NCBI GenBank assembly: GCA_050015935.1
Contig: JBEKAL010000003.1
Span: 1-50,525, forward strand
Source: Roseiarcus sp050015935
GTDB lineage: Bacteria > Pseudomonadota > Alphaproteobacteria > Rhizobiales > Beijerinckiaceae
Length of the DNA: 50,525 nucleotides
Reading direction: 5' to 3'
Position numbers and translations under genes: made by a program. Below the pieces are notes generated by a model. It was given only the letters and a program-made list of their open reading frames with translations, was not told where the DNA came from and did not search any database. Below, piece by piece: positions 1 to 8,589 of the stretch. The stretch's first letter is position 1. Each line of letters starts with the position of its first letter.

Positions 1-2
1 GA

Positions 3-644
3 CCGGACGCGGAAATCTTCACCAAGAGCCAGCCGATGTCCGCCGTCGGCGCGGGGAGCGACGCCGGCTTCCACGCCGCGTCGGCCTGGAACAATCCGGA
101 GCCGGAAATCGTGCTCGCGATCAGCTCCAAGGGCGCGATCGTCGGCGCGACGCTCGGCAACGACGTCAATTTGCGCGACTTCGAAGGACGATCGGCGCTG
201 CTGCTGGGCAAGGCCAAGGATCAGAACGCGAGTTGCGCCGTCGGGCCGTTCCTGCGCTTCTTCGACGCGACGTTCGACCTCGACGACGTGCGCGCGGCCG
301 AGGTGAATTTGCGCGTCGAAGGCGAGGACGGCTATTTGCTCGAGGGCGGCTCGTCGATGGCGCGGATCAGTCGCGATCCCGCCGACCTCGCCCAACAGTT
401 GATGGGGGCCTCGCATCAATATCCGGACGGCGCGGCGTTGTTCCTGGGCACGATGTTCGCGCCGATCGCCGATCGCGACGCGCCGGGCAAAGGCTTCACC
501 CACAAGCAAGGCGACGTCGTCGCCGTCAGCGCCGACAAGTTCGGGCGTCTGACCAATCGGATGCGGCATTGCCAGGATTGCCCGCCGTGGGACTTCGGCG
601 TCGGTCGTCTCATGCGCAATCTGGCTCGTCGAGGCTTGATTTGA
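3..644 (+). CDS. FAH-superfamily sugar-acid enzyme, GguC/AraD1-like (5' partial)
   Basis: The reading frame is open from the window edge, so the gene begins upstream; the first ATG in it (position 36) is internal, because the residues before it (PDAEIFTKSQP) already match the family. Seen: the FAH-fold core with the NNPEPE metal-ligand motif and a C-terminal VVAVSADKFGRL-type segment. Members of the fumarylacetoacetate hydrolase superfamily act on 2-keto-3-deoxy sugar acids; the GguC/AraD1 branch is linked to L-arabinose or galactose oxidation. The next gene is an aldehyde dehydrogenase of the kind that oxidises alpha-ketoglutarate semialdehyde, and a sugar kinase follows. A role as a 2-keto-3-deoxy-sugar-acid dehydratase is therefore the best inference; substrate unproven. 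Confidence 0.75.
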   Translation, partial: PDAEIFTKSQPMSAVGAGSDAGFHAASAWNNPEPEIVLAISSKGAIVGATLGNDVNLRDFEGRSALLLGKAKDQNASCAVGPFLRFFDATFDLDDVRAAEVNLRVEGEDGYLLEGGSSMARISRDPADLAQQLMGASHQYPDGAALFLGTMFAPIADRDAPGKGFTHKQGDVVAVSADKFGRLTNRMRHCQDCPPWDFGVGRLMRNLARRGLI

Positions 645-686
645 GACGGCGAACGGGACAGCATTCGCAATACTTCCGAGGGCGGC

Positions 687-2126
687 ATGGACGAGATCCA
701 TAAGAACTACATCGCGGGCGAGTGGCTCGAGGGCGAGAGCGCGACGCGCAACGTCAATCCCTCCGACTCCAACGACGTCGTCGGCCTCTACGCGCAAGCG
801 AACGCCGCTCAGCTCGACGCCGCGGTCGCCGCGGCCCGGGCGGCTTTCCCGGCATGGTCGCGCACGACCCCGCAGGAGCGCCACGACATTCTCTCACGCG
901 CAGCGAGCGAGATCGCGGCGCGGCGCGAGGAACTCGGCCGGCTGCTGGCGCGCGAAGAAGGCAAGACGCTTGCCGAGGCGATCGGCGAAGCCGGCCGCGC
1001 CGCGCAGATTTTCGACTTCTTCGCTGGCGAGGCGCTTCGCATTCCCGGCGAAAAATTCGCCAGCGTGCGGGCGAACGTCGATATCGAAGTGACGCGCGAG
1101 GCGGTCGGCGTCGTCGGAATCGTCACGCCATGGAATTATCCCATCGCCATTCCCGCCTGGAAGATCGCGCCGGCTCTCTGCTATGGAAACTGCGTGGTCT
1201 TCAAGCCCGCCGATCTCGCGCCCGGCTCGGCGCACGCGCTCGCCGAAATCATCGTTCGCGCCGGCGTTCCCAAAGGCGCGTTCAATCTCGTCATGGGTCG
1301 CGGTTCGCTGGTCGGCCAGGCGATGCTCGATCACCCTGGCGTCGACGCCGTCACCTTCACCGGGTCGGTCGCGACGGGGCGCAAGGTGGCGAGCGCCTGC
1401 GCGAGCGCGATGCGCAAGTTCCAGCTCGAAATGGGCGGAAAGAATCCGCTCGTCGTGCTCGACGACGCCGATCTCGGGACGGCGGTCGAATGCGCGGTCA
1501 ACGGCGCGTATTTCTCGACTGGCCAGCGCTGCACCGCGTCCTCGCGGCTGATCGTCACGCCTGGGATCTACGCGCGCTTCGCCGAGGCGTTGGCCGAGCG
1601 GATGCGCGCTCTCGTCGTCGACGATGCGCTCAGGCCGGGCGTCCAAATCGGTCCCGTCGTCGACCAGAACCAGCTCGACCAGGACCTGGCCTACGTCCGC
1701 ATCGGCCAGGACGAGGGCGCGAAGCTTGCACTGGGGGGCGAGCGGCTCAACCGCGCGGCGCCGGGGTTCTATATGGCGCCGGCGCTGTTCGTCGACGCCG
1801 ACAATGGCATGCGCATCGCCCGCGAGGAGATTTTCGGCCCCGTCGCGGCGATGATCCCGGCGCGCGATTACGACCACGCGCTGGCGCTCGCCAACGACAC
1901 CGAATTCGGCCTCTGCGCCGGCATTTGCACGACGAGCCTCAAACACGCGTCGCATTTCAAGCGCAATGTCGAGGCCGGCATGGCGATGGTCAACCTGCCG
2001 ACGGCGGGGGTCGATTATCACGCGCCTTTCGGCGGCCGCAAAGGCTCGAGTCTCGGCGCGCGCGAGCAGGGCCGCTACGCGGCCGAATTCTACACCACGG
2101 TCAAGACCGCCTATACGATGGCGTAA
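687..2126 (+). CDS. NAD(P)-dependent aldehyde dehydrogenase, alpha-ketoglutarate/succinate semialdehyde type
   Basis: A full-length 479-residue class I/II-type aldehyde dehydrogenase. Visible landmarks are the PWNYP motif with the oxyanion Asn150, the cofactor loop FTGSVATGRKV near 224-233, the general-base Glu248 in LEMGGKNP and the catalytic Cys282 in TGQRCTASS. The enzyme would oxidise a semialdehyde to a carboxylate in the cytosol. Coming 42 bases after a GguC-like FAH gene and before a PfkB kinase, it fits the last step of a non-phosphorylative pentose or sugar-acid route that ends in 2-oxoglutarate. The start is supported by a GAGGGCGGC ribosome-binding stretch just upstream. Succinate semialdehyde or another aldehyde remains possible as substrate. 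Confidence 0.82.
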   Translation: MDEIHKNYIAGEWLEGESATRNVNPSDSNDVVGLYAQANAAQLDAAVAAARAAFPAWSRTTPQERHDILSRAASEIAARREELGRLLAREEGKTLAEAIGEAGRAAQIFDFFAGEALRIPGEKFASVRANVDIEVTREAVGVVGIVTPWNYPIAIPAWKIAPALCYGNCVVFKPADLAPGSAHALAEIIVRAGVPKGAFNLVMGRGSLVGQAMLDHPGVDAVTFTGSVATGRKVASACASAMRKFQLEMGGKNPLVVLDDADLGTAVECAVNGAYFSTGQRCTASSRLIVTPGIYARFAEALAERMRALVVDDALRPGVQIGPVVDQNQLDQDLAYVRIGQDEGAKLALGGERLNRAAPGFYMAPALFVDADNGMRIAREEIFGPVAAMIPARDYDHALALANDTEFGLCAGICTTSLKHASHFKRNVEAGMAMVNLPTAGVDYHAPFGGRKGSSLGAREQGRYAAEFYTTVKTAYTMA

Positions 2127-2155
2127 GGCGAGGCGAAAACAGAGCCGACGACCGC

Positions 2156-3088
2156 ATGATCCTCATCTCCGGCGAGGCGTTGATCGACCTCATTCCCGAT
2201 CCCGACAAGGACGGCCGCTACGACGCCGTGCGCGGCGGCTCGCCCTATAATGTCGCGATCGGGCTCGCGCGGCTCGGCGCGCCGACGGCGTTCGTGTCGC
2301 GAATTTCGGCCGACGCCAACGGCGAAGGCCTCGCCGCGGCGCTCGCAAGGGACGGCGTCGATCTCTCCCTGATCGCGCGCGACCCCAGGCCGACGCCGCT
2401 CGCCTTCGTCATGCGCGGGACCGCGCAATCGGGATCGCGCTATTCCTTCTATCTCGACGCCACCGCGTTCGACGGCCGCTGGCCGTTTCCGCTCGTCTGG
2501 CCCAAGGGCGCCCGACATCTGCATGTCGGCTCGATCTCCGCCGTCGATCCGCGCCACGGCGAGAGCGTGGTCGCGGCGCTGCGCCTGGCGCGCGAGCGGG
2601 CGACGACGAGCTTCGATCCGAACATCCGCCCGCTGGTGACGCCGGATCGCGAAAGCGTGGCCGCGCTCGTCGAGCGGCAGGTTTCGCTCGCCAGCCTCGT
2701 CAAGGCGAGCGAGGAGGACCTGGAATGGCTCTATCCCGGACGGCCGATCGAGGACACGCTCGGCCGATGGGCGCGGCTCGGGCCGAGCTTTTGCGTGGCG
2801 ACGCTAGGGTCTCGCGGCGCCGTGGCTTTTCTCCGCGGCCGGCGAACGAGCGTGGCGGCGCCGAAAATCGACGTCGTCGACACCGTCGGCGCCGGCGACA
2901 GCTTCATGTCCTCGCTGCTCGCCGCGATGGATCGCGACGGCGCGCTCGGAGCGGGCGCCCCGACGCCGAGCCTCGATCGACTCGAAGCCTGGCTCGCCTT
3001 CGCCGCGGCGGCGGCGGCGATCACCTGCACGCGAAAAGGCTCCGATCCGCCGACGCGCGCGGAGGTTGCGGAATACAAGGCGGTTTGA
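2156..3088 (+). CDS. PfkB-family carbohydrate kinase (fructokinase-like)
   Basis: A 310-residue ribokinase-fold sugar kinase. The N-terminal sugar-binding segment GGSPYNVAIGLARLG (about 27-41) and the C-terminal ATP/anion-hole motif DTVGAGDSF with catalytic Asp248 are both present. The start ATG lies 29 bases after the aldehyde dehydrogenase stop. The open frame extends far upstream only because GC-rich DNA lacks stops; the homologous region begins at MILISGEALID. It would phosphorylate fructose or a 2-keto-3-deoxy sugar acid with ATP. Co-directional position behind the FAH and dehydrogenase genes suggests a shared sugar-catabolic operon, but the two neighbours imply a non-phosphorylating route, so the sugar is uncertain. 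Confidence 0.8.
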   Translation: MILISGEALIDLIPDPDKDGRYDAVRGGSPYNVAIGLARLGAPTAFVSRISADANGEGLAAALARDGVDLSLIARDPRPTPLAFVMRGTAQSGSRYSFYLDATAFDGRWPFPLVWPKGARHLHVGSISAVDPRHGESVVAALRLARERATTSFDPNIRPLVTPDRESVAALVERQVSLASLVKASEEDLEWLYPGRPIEDTLGRWARLGPSFCVATLGSRGAVAFLRGRRTSVAAPKIDVVDTVGAGDSFMSSLLAAMDRDGALGAGAPTPSLDRLEAWLAFAAAAAAITCTRKGSDPPTRAEVAEYKAV

Positions 3089-3184
3089 ATCCCTCACTGA
3101 ACCAAGGGCGAAGACGACGCTCATTGCGGACGGGCGACGACGAAGCTAAAAAGCGCTTGGCGAACTGCAACGGGACAAGCAACG

Positions 3185-3595
3185 ATGGCCTCGATCGAAC
3201 CGACGGCGACTCCTCCGCCCGCCCGCCCCCTGTCGCCTCACCTCGGCGTCTATCGCTTCACCCTGACGATGGCGATGTCGATCGCCCATCGCATCACCGG
3301 CGCGGGGCTCTACGTTGGCGTGCTGTTGCTCGCGTGGTTTCTCATCGCGGCGTCGATGGACGGGTCCGCTTTTTCCTATTTTTCCGCCTTCATCCAGTCG
3401 TTTGTCGGCCGGTTCGTGCTGTTCGGCTTCACCTGGGCCCTGTTTCATCACCTGCTCGGCGGCGTTCGCCATTTGATCTGGAACGCCGGTTACGGCCTCG
3501 ACCATCCCGAGCGCGAGCAATTGGCGCAGGCGACGTTGATCGGCGGCTTCGCGCTGACGCTCGTCGTCTGGGGCGTCGGCTACGCCGTTCGATAA
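3185..3595 (+). CDS. sdhC: Succinate dehydrogenase cytochrome b556 subunit
   Basis: A 136-residue integral membrane protein, first gene of a complete sdhC-D-A-B operon. The signature SIAHRITG (32-39) and the heme-binding region around His88/His89 followed by GGVRHLIWN (92-100) identify SdhC. Three hydrophobic helices are visible at about 36-56, 66-92 and 115-135. With SdhD it anchors the SdhAB dimer to the inner membrane, holds heme b and forms the ubiquinone site of complex II. The next gene begins 13 bases after its stop. No strong Shine-Dalgarno sequence precedes the ATG. Confidence 0.95.
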   Translation: MASIEPTATPPPARPLSPHLGVYRFTLTMAMSIAHRITGAGLYVGVLLLAWFLIAASMDGSAFSYFSAFIQSFVGRFVLFGFTWALFHHLLGGVRHLIWNAGYGLDHPEREQLAQATLIGGFALTLVVWGVGYAVR

Positions 3596-3608
3596 GAGAG
3601 CGCTTGCA

Positions 3609-3998
3609 ATGACGAAAATCGGCAAAACCCTGCGAACGCCGCTGAGCCGCGTTCGCTATCTCGGTTCGGCGCGCCTGGGGGCCGACGAGAATTGGCTCGT
3701 GCAGGTGACCTCCGTGGCGCTCATCCCGCTCGCGATCGCGTTCGTCTGGCTGGTGTTGAGCCTACTGCACAAGGATTACAACGGGGTTCGCGCCGATCTG
3801 GGCCAACCGCTGCCGGCGATCGTTCTCCTGCTCTTCGTGATCGTCGGCGTCCGTCACATGCACATCGGCATGCGCTCGATCATCCTCGATTACGTCGATG
3901 GCCACGCCCGCGAATGGGCGCTGATGGCCAATGCCTTCTTCGCCGCGGCGTTGGGGCTGGCCTGCGTTTACGCCGTGCTGCGCATCGGCTTCGTCTGA
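3609..3998 (+). CDS. sdhD: Succinate dehydrogenase hydrophobic membrane anchor subunit
   Basis: A 129-residue membrane protein with the alphaproteobacterial SdhD hallmark, RHMHIGMRSIILDYVDG at 82-98, carrying the histidines near the heme and quinone. Hydrophobic helices lie at about 32-54, 67-87 and 103-125. It pairs with SdhC to anchor complex II. It sits between sdhC (13 bases before) and sdhA (24 bases after), so co-transcription is expected. Confidence 0.94.
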   Translation: MTKIGKTLRTPLSRVRYLGSARLGADENWLVQVTSVALIPLAIAFVWLVLSLLHKDYNGVRADLGQPLPAIVLLLFVIVGVRHMHIGMRSIILDYVDGHAREWALMANAFFAAALGLACVYAVLRIGFV

Positions 3999-4022
3999 AA
4001 TCCGCAAGAGGCCTCGACACGA

Positions 4023-5858
4023 ATGGCGACCAACGGCTCCAACGGCGCCAGCGCCCCTGCGCTCGGGCAAACCGCTTATCCGATCATCGATCACACCTTC
4101 GACGTCGTCGTGGTCGGCGCGGGCGGCGCGGGCTTGCGAGCGAGCGTCGGCTGCGCGCAGGCGGGGCTGCGGGTCGCTTGCATCTCCAAAGTGTTCCCGA
4201 CCCGCTCGCACACCGTAGCGGCGCAGGGCGGCATTTCCGCCGCGCTCGGCAATATGGGTCCGGACGATTGGCGCTGGCACATGTACGACACCGTCAAGGG
4301 CTCGGACTGGCTCGGCGATCAGGACGCGATCGAGTATCTCTGCCGCAACGCGCCCGCCGCCGTCTACGAACTCGATCATTGGGGCGTGCCGTTCTCGCGC
4401 ACCGAGACGGGCGCGATCTATCAGCGCCCGTTCGGCGGCATGACGACGGAATACGGCAAGGGCGTCGCGCAACGCACCTGCGCCGCCGCCGACCGCACCG
4501 GCCACGCGATGCTGCATACGCTCTACGGCCAGGCGCTGAAGGCCGAATGCGAATTCTTCATCGAATATTTCGCCATCGATCTGATCCGCGACGTCGAGGG
4601 AAGGGTGCGCGGCCTCGTCTGCCTGAAGATGGACGACGGCGCGATCCACCGTTTTCGCGCCCAGATAACGGTTCTGGCCACCGGCGGCTATGGCCGCATC
4701 TACTTCTCCGCGACGTCGGCGCACACCTGCACCGGCGACGGCAACGCGATGGCGCTGCGCGCGGGAATCGCGCTGCAGGACATGGAGTTCGTGCAGTTCC
4801 ACCCGACCGGCATTTACGGCGCGGGTTGCCTCATCACCGAGGGCGCGCGCGGCGAAGGCGGCTATCTCGTCAATTCCGAGGGCGAACGTTTCATGGAACG
4901 CTACGCGCCCTCGGCGAAGGACCTCGCCTCGCGCGACGTCGTCAGCCGCGCGATGACGATCGAAATTCGCGAAGGTCGCGGCGTCGGCAAGCTCAAGGAC
5001 CATATCTATCTGCGCCTCGACCATATCGATCCCAAGGTGCTGCACGAGCGGCTGCCCGGCATTTCCGACAGCGCGCGCATCTTCGCCGGCGTCGACGTGA
5101 CCAAGGAGCCGATCCCGGTGGCGCCGACTGTGCATTACAACATGGGCGGCATCCCGACGAACTATCACGGCGAAGTCCTGATCAAGGTCGGCGCCGACCC
5201 CGATTCCATCGTGCCGGGACTGATGGCGCTCGGCGAGGCGGCGTGCGTCTCGGTGCACGGCGCCAACCGGCTCGGCTCCAACTCGCTCATCGACCTGGTC
5301 GTGTTCGGGCGCGCCGCCGGCGAGCGCGCGGCGGAGATCGTCAAGCCGGGCGAGCGGCAGGCCGATCTGCCCAAGGACAGCGCCGACGCCGCGCTCACGC
5401 GCCTCGACCGTTTCCGCCACGCCGGCGGGGCCACGCCGACGGCGGCGCTTCGCCTGAACATGCAGCGCGTGATGCAGAGTCATTGCGCCGTGTTCCGCAC
5501 CGGCGAAACGCTGGAGGAAGGCAAGACCCTGATCCACGAAGCCTGGCGCGCCGGCGCCGACGCGCACGTCAGCGACCGCTCGCTGATCTGGAACTCCGAT
5601 CTCGTCGAGACGCTCGAATACGACAACCTCATCGTTCAAGCCGTCGTCACCATGGAGAGCGCCGCCAATCGCCGGGAAAGCCGCGGCGCGCACGCGCGCG
5701 AGGATTATCCCGAGCGCGACGACTTGAACTGGATGAAGCACACGCTCGCCTGGATCGACGCCGACAAATACGCCGTCGCGCTCGATTACCGGCCGGTGCA
5801 CGCCTATACGATGAGCAACGAAATCGCCTACATCGAGCCGACGGCGCGGGTGTACTGA
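4023..5858 (+). CDS. sdhA: Succinate dehydrogenase flavoprotein subunit
   Basis: Full length at 611 residues. The FAD-binding loop VVVVGAGGAGLRA (28-40), the RSHT motif whose His63 carries the covalent FAD, and the active-site segment starting HPTGIYG at 260 with catalytic Arg276 in GARGEGG are all intact. The subunit oxidises succinate to fumarate and passes electrons to the iron-sulfur subunit encoded next, joining the citric acid cycle to the respiratory chain at the cytoplasmic face of the membrane. Large antisense open frames over this gene are codon-bias shadows. Confidence 0.97.
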   Translation: MATNGSNGASAPALGQTAYPIIDHTFDVVVVGAGGAGLRASVGCAQAGLRVACISKVFPTRSHTVAAQGGISAALGNMGPDDWRWHMYDTVKGSDWLGDQDAIEYLCRNAPAAVYELDHWGVPFSRTETGAIYQRPFGGMTTEYGKGVAQRTCAAADRTGHAMLHTLYGQALKAECEFFIEYFAIDLIRDVEGRVRGLVCLKMDDGAIHRFRAQITVLATGGYGRIYFSATSAHTCTGDGNAMALRAGIALQDMEFVQFHPTGIYGAGCLITEGARGEGGYLVNSEGERFMERYAPSAKDLASRDVVSRAMTIEIREGRGVGKLKDHIYLRLDHIDPKVLHERLPGISDSARIFAGVDVTKEPIPVAPTVHYNMGGIPTNYHGEVLIKVGADPDSIVPGLMALGEAACVSVHGANRLGSNSLIDLVVFGRAAGERAAEIVKPGERQADLPKDSADAALTRLDRFRHAGGATPTAALRLNMQRVMQSHCAVFRTGETLEEGKTLIHEAWRAGADAHVSDRSLIWNSDLVETLEYDNLIVQAVVTMESAANRRESRGAHAREDYPERDDLNWMKHTLAWIDADKYAVALDYRPVHAYTMSNEIAYIEPTARVY

Positions 5859-5889
5859 GGCGCGTCGCGGAACGCATGGGTAGGGAACA

Positions 5890-6669
5890 ATGGTCCAATT
5901 CAATCTCCCGCGAAATTCCCGTCCGACGCCGGGCAAGGCCTGGCCGAAGCCGGCGAACGCCAAGCGTCTGACGGAATTCCGCATCTACCGCTGGAACCCG
6001 GACAGCGGCGTCAATCCGCGCATCGACGCCTACACCGTCGACCGCGACGATTGCGGCCCGATGGTGCTCGACGCGCTGATCTGGATCAAGTCCAAGGTCG
6101 ATCCGACGCTGACCTTCCGCCGCTCCTGCCGCGAGGGCGTGTGCGGCTCCTGCGCGATGAACATCGACGGCCTCAACACGCTCGCCTGCACCAAGGGCAT
6201 GGACGAAATCGACGGCGTGGTGAAAATCTATCCGCTGCCGCACCTGGAGGTGGTCAAGGATCTCGTTCCCGACCTCACCCATTTCTACGCCCAGCACGCT
6301 TCGATCGAGCCGTGGCTGAAGACTTCGACGCCGACGCCGGAGAAGGAATGGCTTCAGACGCCCGAGGACCGCGCCGATCTCGACGGGCTCTATGAGTGCA
6401 TACTGTGCGCCTCGTGTTCGACCTCGTGCCCGAGCTATTGGTGGAACGGCGACCGTTATTTGGGCCCGGCGATCCTGCTTCAGGCCTATCGCTGGCTGAT
6501 CGATTCGCGCGACGAAGCGACGGGCGAACGGCTCGCCAATCTCGAAGATCCGTTTCGTCTCTACCGCTGCCACACGATCATGAACTGCGCGAAGACCTGC
6601 CCCAAGGATCTCAACCCCGCCAAGGCGATCGCGAAGATCAAGACGATGTTGAGCGAGCGGCGAACGTAA
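5890..6669 (+). CDS. sdhB: Succinate dehydrogenase iron-sulfur subunit
   Basis: A 259-residue protein with all three cluster motifs: the [2Fe-2S] set C80, C85, C88 and C100 (in RRSCREGVCGSCAMN), and two C-terminal groups, C170/C173/C176/C180 and C227/C233/C237, for the [4Fe-4S] and [3Fe-4S] centres. It relays electrons from SdhA flavin to the quinone site in SdhC/D. It is the last gene of the operon, and a GC-rich hairpin follows the stop immediately. Confidence 0.97.
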   Translation: MVQFNLPRNSRPTPGKAWPKPANAKRLTEFRIYRWNPDSGVNPRIDAYTVDRDDCGPMVLDALIWIKSKVDPTLTFRRSCREGVCGSCAMNIDGLNTLACTKGMDEIDGVVKIYPLPHLEVVKDLVPDLTHFYAQHASIEPWLKTSTPTPEKEWLQTPEDRADLDGLYECILCASCSTSCPSYWWNGDRYLGPAILLQAYRWLIDSRDEATGERLANLEDPFRLYRCHTIMNCAKTCPKDLNPAKAIAKIKTMLSERRT

Positions 6670-6682
6670 GCGCCGCCGGCGC
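6670..6682. terminator. Short GC hairpin between convergent sdhB and GNAT genes
   Basis: GCGCC-GCC-GGCGC is a perfect 5-bp stem with a 3-base loop, placed in the 18-base gap between two convergent stop codons. There is no T-run on either side, so function as an intrinsic terminator is uncertain; position is the main argument. Confidence 0.3.
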
Positions 6683-6687
6683 CCGGT

Positions 6688-7302
6688 TCACGGGCTCTTC
6701 GCCAATCCCTGTTCGATCGCGCGCAGTCGCGCGTCGAACAGCGAACTCGTGAAGTCCATGACGTCGCGCGAAGCCTCGCGCAGCATCGAGAAGGCGGTCG
6801 GGCGGCGCGCCGTGAGGCGGCCGGTCATTTGGCTTTCCTCGAACGAGAACTGCGTCTTGAACTTGGCGGCCAGACGCAACATGCCGATATTGTCCGGCAT
6901 GCAGACGATGTCGATCGTCTCGACGCCGTGATTGCTCGCGGCGCGCTCGACGCGCCGGAACAATCGCGCCCCGACGCCGCGCCGACGGTACGGTTCTTCG
7001 ACGCTGAAGGCCGCCTCGGCGTGGACATGGCGCTGGAACGGCGCCCGCTCGGTCCAGATCGCCTCGCTGGAGCGCAATTCGCCCACCCCGCGCATCCGGC
7101 CGCGGACAAAGGCGCCGAACACGAGGTCGCCCTGACCGAAGCAGCTCTCGGCGTAGTGAGCGATGAAGTCGTCCGACATGGCGCCGCCGAACCGCTCGTG
7201 GCGGCTGAGCGCGTCCAAACGCAACAAATGATCGCGGAACGACGGTATGTCGGCGGGCCACAGGCGCCGAATTTCCACCGCGAGGTTCGTAGAACTCGCC
7301 AT
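6688..7302 (-). CDS. GNAT-family N-acetyltransferase
   Basis: A 204-residue protein. The central segment with VEEPYRRRGVGARLFRRV is the acetyl-CoA pyrophosphate-binding motif A (R/Q-x-x-G-x-G/A), preceded by a beta strand with FGAFVRGRMRGVGELR, as usual in GNAT proteins. It would transfer an acetyl group from acetyl-CoA to an amine, protein or antibiotic; the substrate cannot be told. It is convergent with the sdh operon and divergent from the IalB-family gene, with no functional neighbour. The N-terminal RRLWPADIPSFRDHLLRLD resembles GNAT proteins that respond to metabolic state, but that is only suggestive. Confidence 0.8.
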   Translation of the reverse strand: MASSTNLAVEIRRLWPADIPSFRDHLLRLDALSRHERFGGAMSDDFIAHYAESCFGQGDLVFGAFVRGRMRGVGELRSSEAIWTERAPFQRHVHAEAAFSVEEPYRRRGVGARLFRRVERAASNHGVETIDIVCMPDNIGMLRLAAKFKTQFSFEESQMTGRLTARRPTAFSMLREASRDVMDFTSSLFDARLRAIEQGLAKSP

Positions 7303-7742
7303 GATCTCACCTGAGAATCAGCAAATCCGGCGTGTCGACCCAGCCCGCGTATTGTGCATTGCAGCAAAAAAAGCGCAAGCCCTGCGGCTGCGCCAACTTG
7401 CCGCGCCCTGCCGAGAGAGGGCCTCGCGTCGCCTCGAGGGCGCGAAACGCGCCGAGCGCTTGCCGATGCGCCTAAAGCATGCAAATGGCGTGAAAAACGG
7501 CCGCGCGCGAGCGGTTGGGCCGCCTCGACGCCCGGGCGGCGCCAAGGCCTTCGCGCGTCGGAGCTTTCGCCGACGGCCTCGAATTTTACTCATTTTTCAT
7601 TAACCCTTGGCAGGGTGACGACGTCAGGCGTTGGATGGCGAGCCGGCGGATCGGATTTTCGCCGGGATCGAGGTCCAAGGACCGATTAGAGAAAAGAAAC
7701 GCCGGCGCCTGTTCTGTCGCGATCGTCGAAGGAAATCATCCC
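7303..7742. other. Divergent intergenic region, no gene seen
   Basis: A 440-base gap between two divergently transcribed genes. It contains an AT-rich patch at about 7580-7610 (TTTTACTCATTTTTCATTAACC) compatible with promoter DNA for the gene at 7743. No convincing coding frame, RNA gene or riboswitch was recognised. Confidence 0.4.
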
Positions 7743-8414
7743 ATGCTGCTCGCCGCGCCCCATGCCGTTCGCATTCTCGCTGCCGCGCTCGGCGCCTGCC
7801 TCGCGCTCGCCGCTTTCGATGCCGCCGCGACGACGACGAAACCTTCCGACAAGGACGCTACGCCGCCCGCCGCCAAGCCGGCGCTGGTGGCGACCTATGG
7901 CGACTGGAGCGTCTTCCAGAGCCAGGCCGGCAAGGGCCGCATCTGCTATGCGCTCGCCCAGCCCAAGGAGCGGGCCCCCGCCGATCTCAAACGCGATCCG
8001 GCCTACGCCTTCATTTCCGAGCGGCCGGGGGAAGGCGTGCGCAACGAAGTCTCCTTCATCATGGGCTTCGAGGTGGCGAGCCCGGCCGACGCCTCCGACG
8101 CCAAAGACAAGAGCGCGCCCGACGCCAAAGACAAGAACGCCGCCGACGCCAAAGACAAGAAGAAGAACAAAGCGATCGATGTCGCGCCGACGGCGGCGAT
8201 CGGCGACGCCACCTTCGATCTTCTGCCCAAGGACGCCAATCTCTGGGTCAAGAACGCCGCCAAGGAGAGCGAGCTGATCGCGGAAATGCGCAAGGGCGCC
8301 AAGCTGCTGATCAAGGCCGCCTCGAAGAGGGGCCACGTCACCACCGACACCTACTCGCTCAGCGGCTTCGCTCAGGCGATCGACCGCGCGCTGAAGGATT
8401 GCCCGGCGAGCTGA
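7743..8414 (+). CDS. IalB-family periplasmic protein (invasion-associated locus B)
   Basis: A 223-residue protein starting at the ATG preceded by GAAGGA; the open frame runs 76 codons further upstream without family similarity. A signal peptide is clear (hydrophobic 10-25, AAA-type cleavage region near 27-29). The GDWSVFQSQAGKGRICYA segment (53-70) and a C-terminal region ending in Cys220 are typical of the IalB family, whose two cysteines (here Cys68 and Cys220) probably form a disulfide. Known members occur widely in Hyphomicrobiales; the Bartonella one aids erythrocyte invasion, but most are uncharacterised envelope proteins. Residues 119-142 hold a lysine/aspartate-rich 8-residue repeat not needed by the fold. 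Confidence 0.78.
   Translation: MLLAAPHAVRILAAALGACLALAAFDAAATTTKPSDKDATPPAAKPALVATYGDWSVFQSQAGKGRICYALAQPKERAPADLKRDPAYAFISERPGEGVRNEVSFIMGFEVASPADASDAKDKSAPDAKDKNAADAKDKKKNKAIDVAPTAAIGDATFDLLPKDANLWVKNAAKESELIAEMRKGAKLLIKAASKRGHVTTDTYSLSGFAQAIDRALKDCPAS
8097..8168 (+). repeat. Three in-frame 24-base tandem repeats within the IalB-family gene
   Basis: Three 24-base units each encode an 8-residue block beginning DAKDK (DAKDKSAP, DAKDKNAA, DAKDKKKN). The repeat forms a charged linker in the middle of the protein and is a likely site of length variation by slippage. Confidence 0.85.
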
Positions 8415-8589
8415 CGAGCCCAAGGGGCGCGAGGGGAAACGCCGCTCGGCGCTTGCGCCTTTCCGCTCCTGCCAACGACAGCGCTCTCCGCCGCAGGGCC
8501 GATCCCGCTCACCCACGGACGGCGCGCGCATTGCCGCCTTCCTCGCCGGCGCTATGCTCGCGCGCGCCTCGAATCGGATCGTCCGCCCC

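Noticed and set aside
3762..5984. Very long minus-strand open frame (740 codons) over sdhD-sdhA
   Set aside because: Antisense shadow: the plus strand encodes intact SdhD and SdhA with all active-site motifs, and high GC removes stops on the other strand.
7590..7605. TTAACC-type CtrA site upstream of the IalB-family gene
   Set aside because: Only one half-site is present without the expected spacing to a second TTAA.
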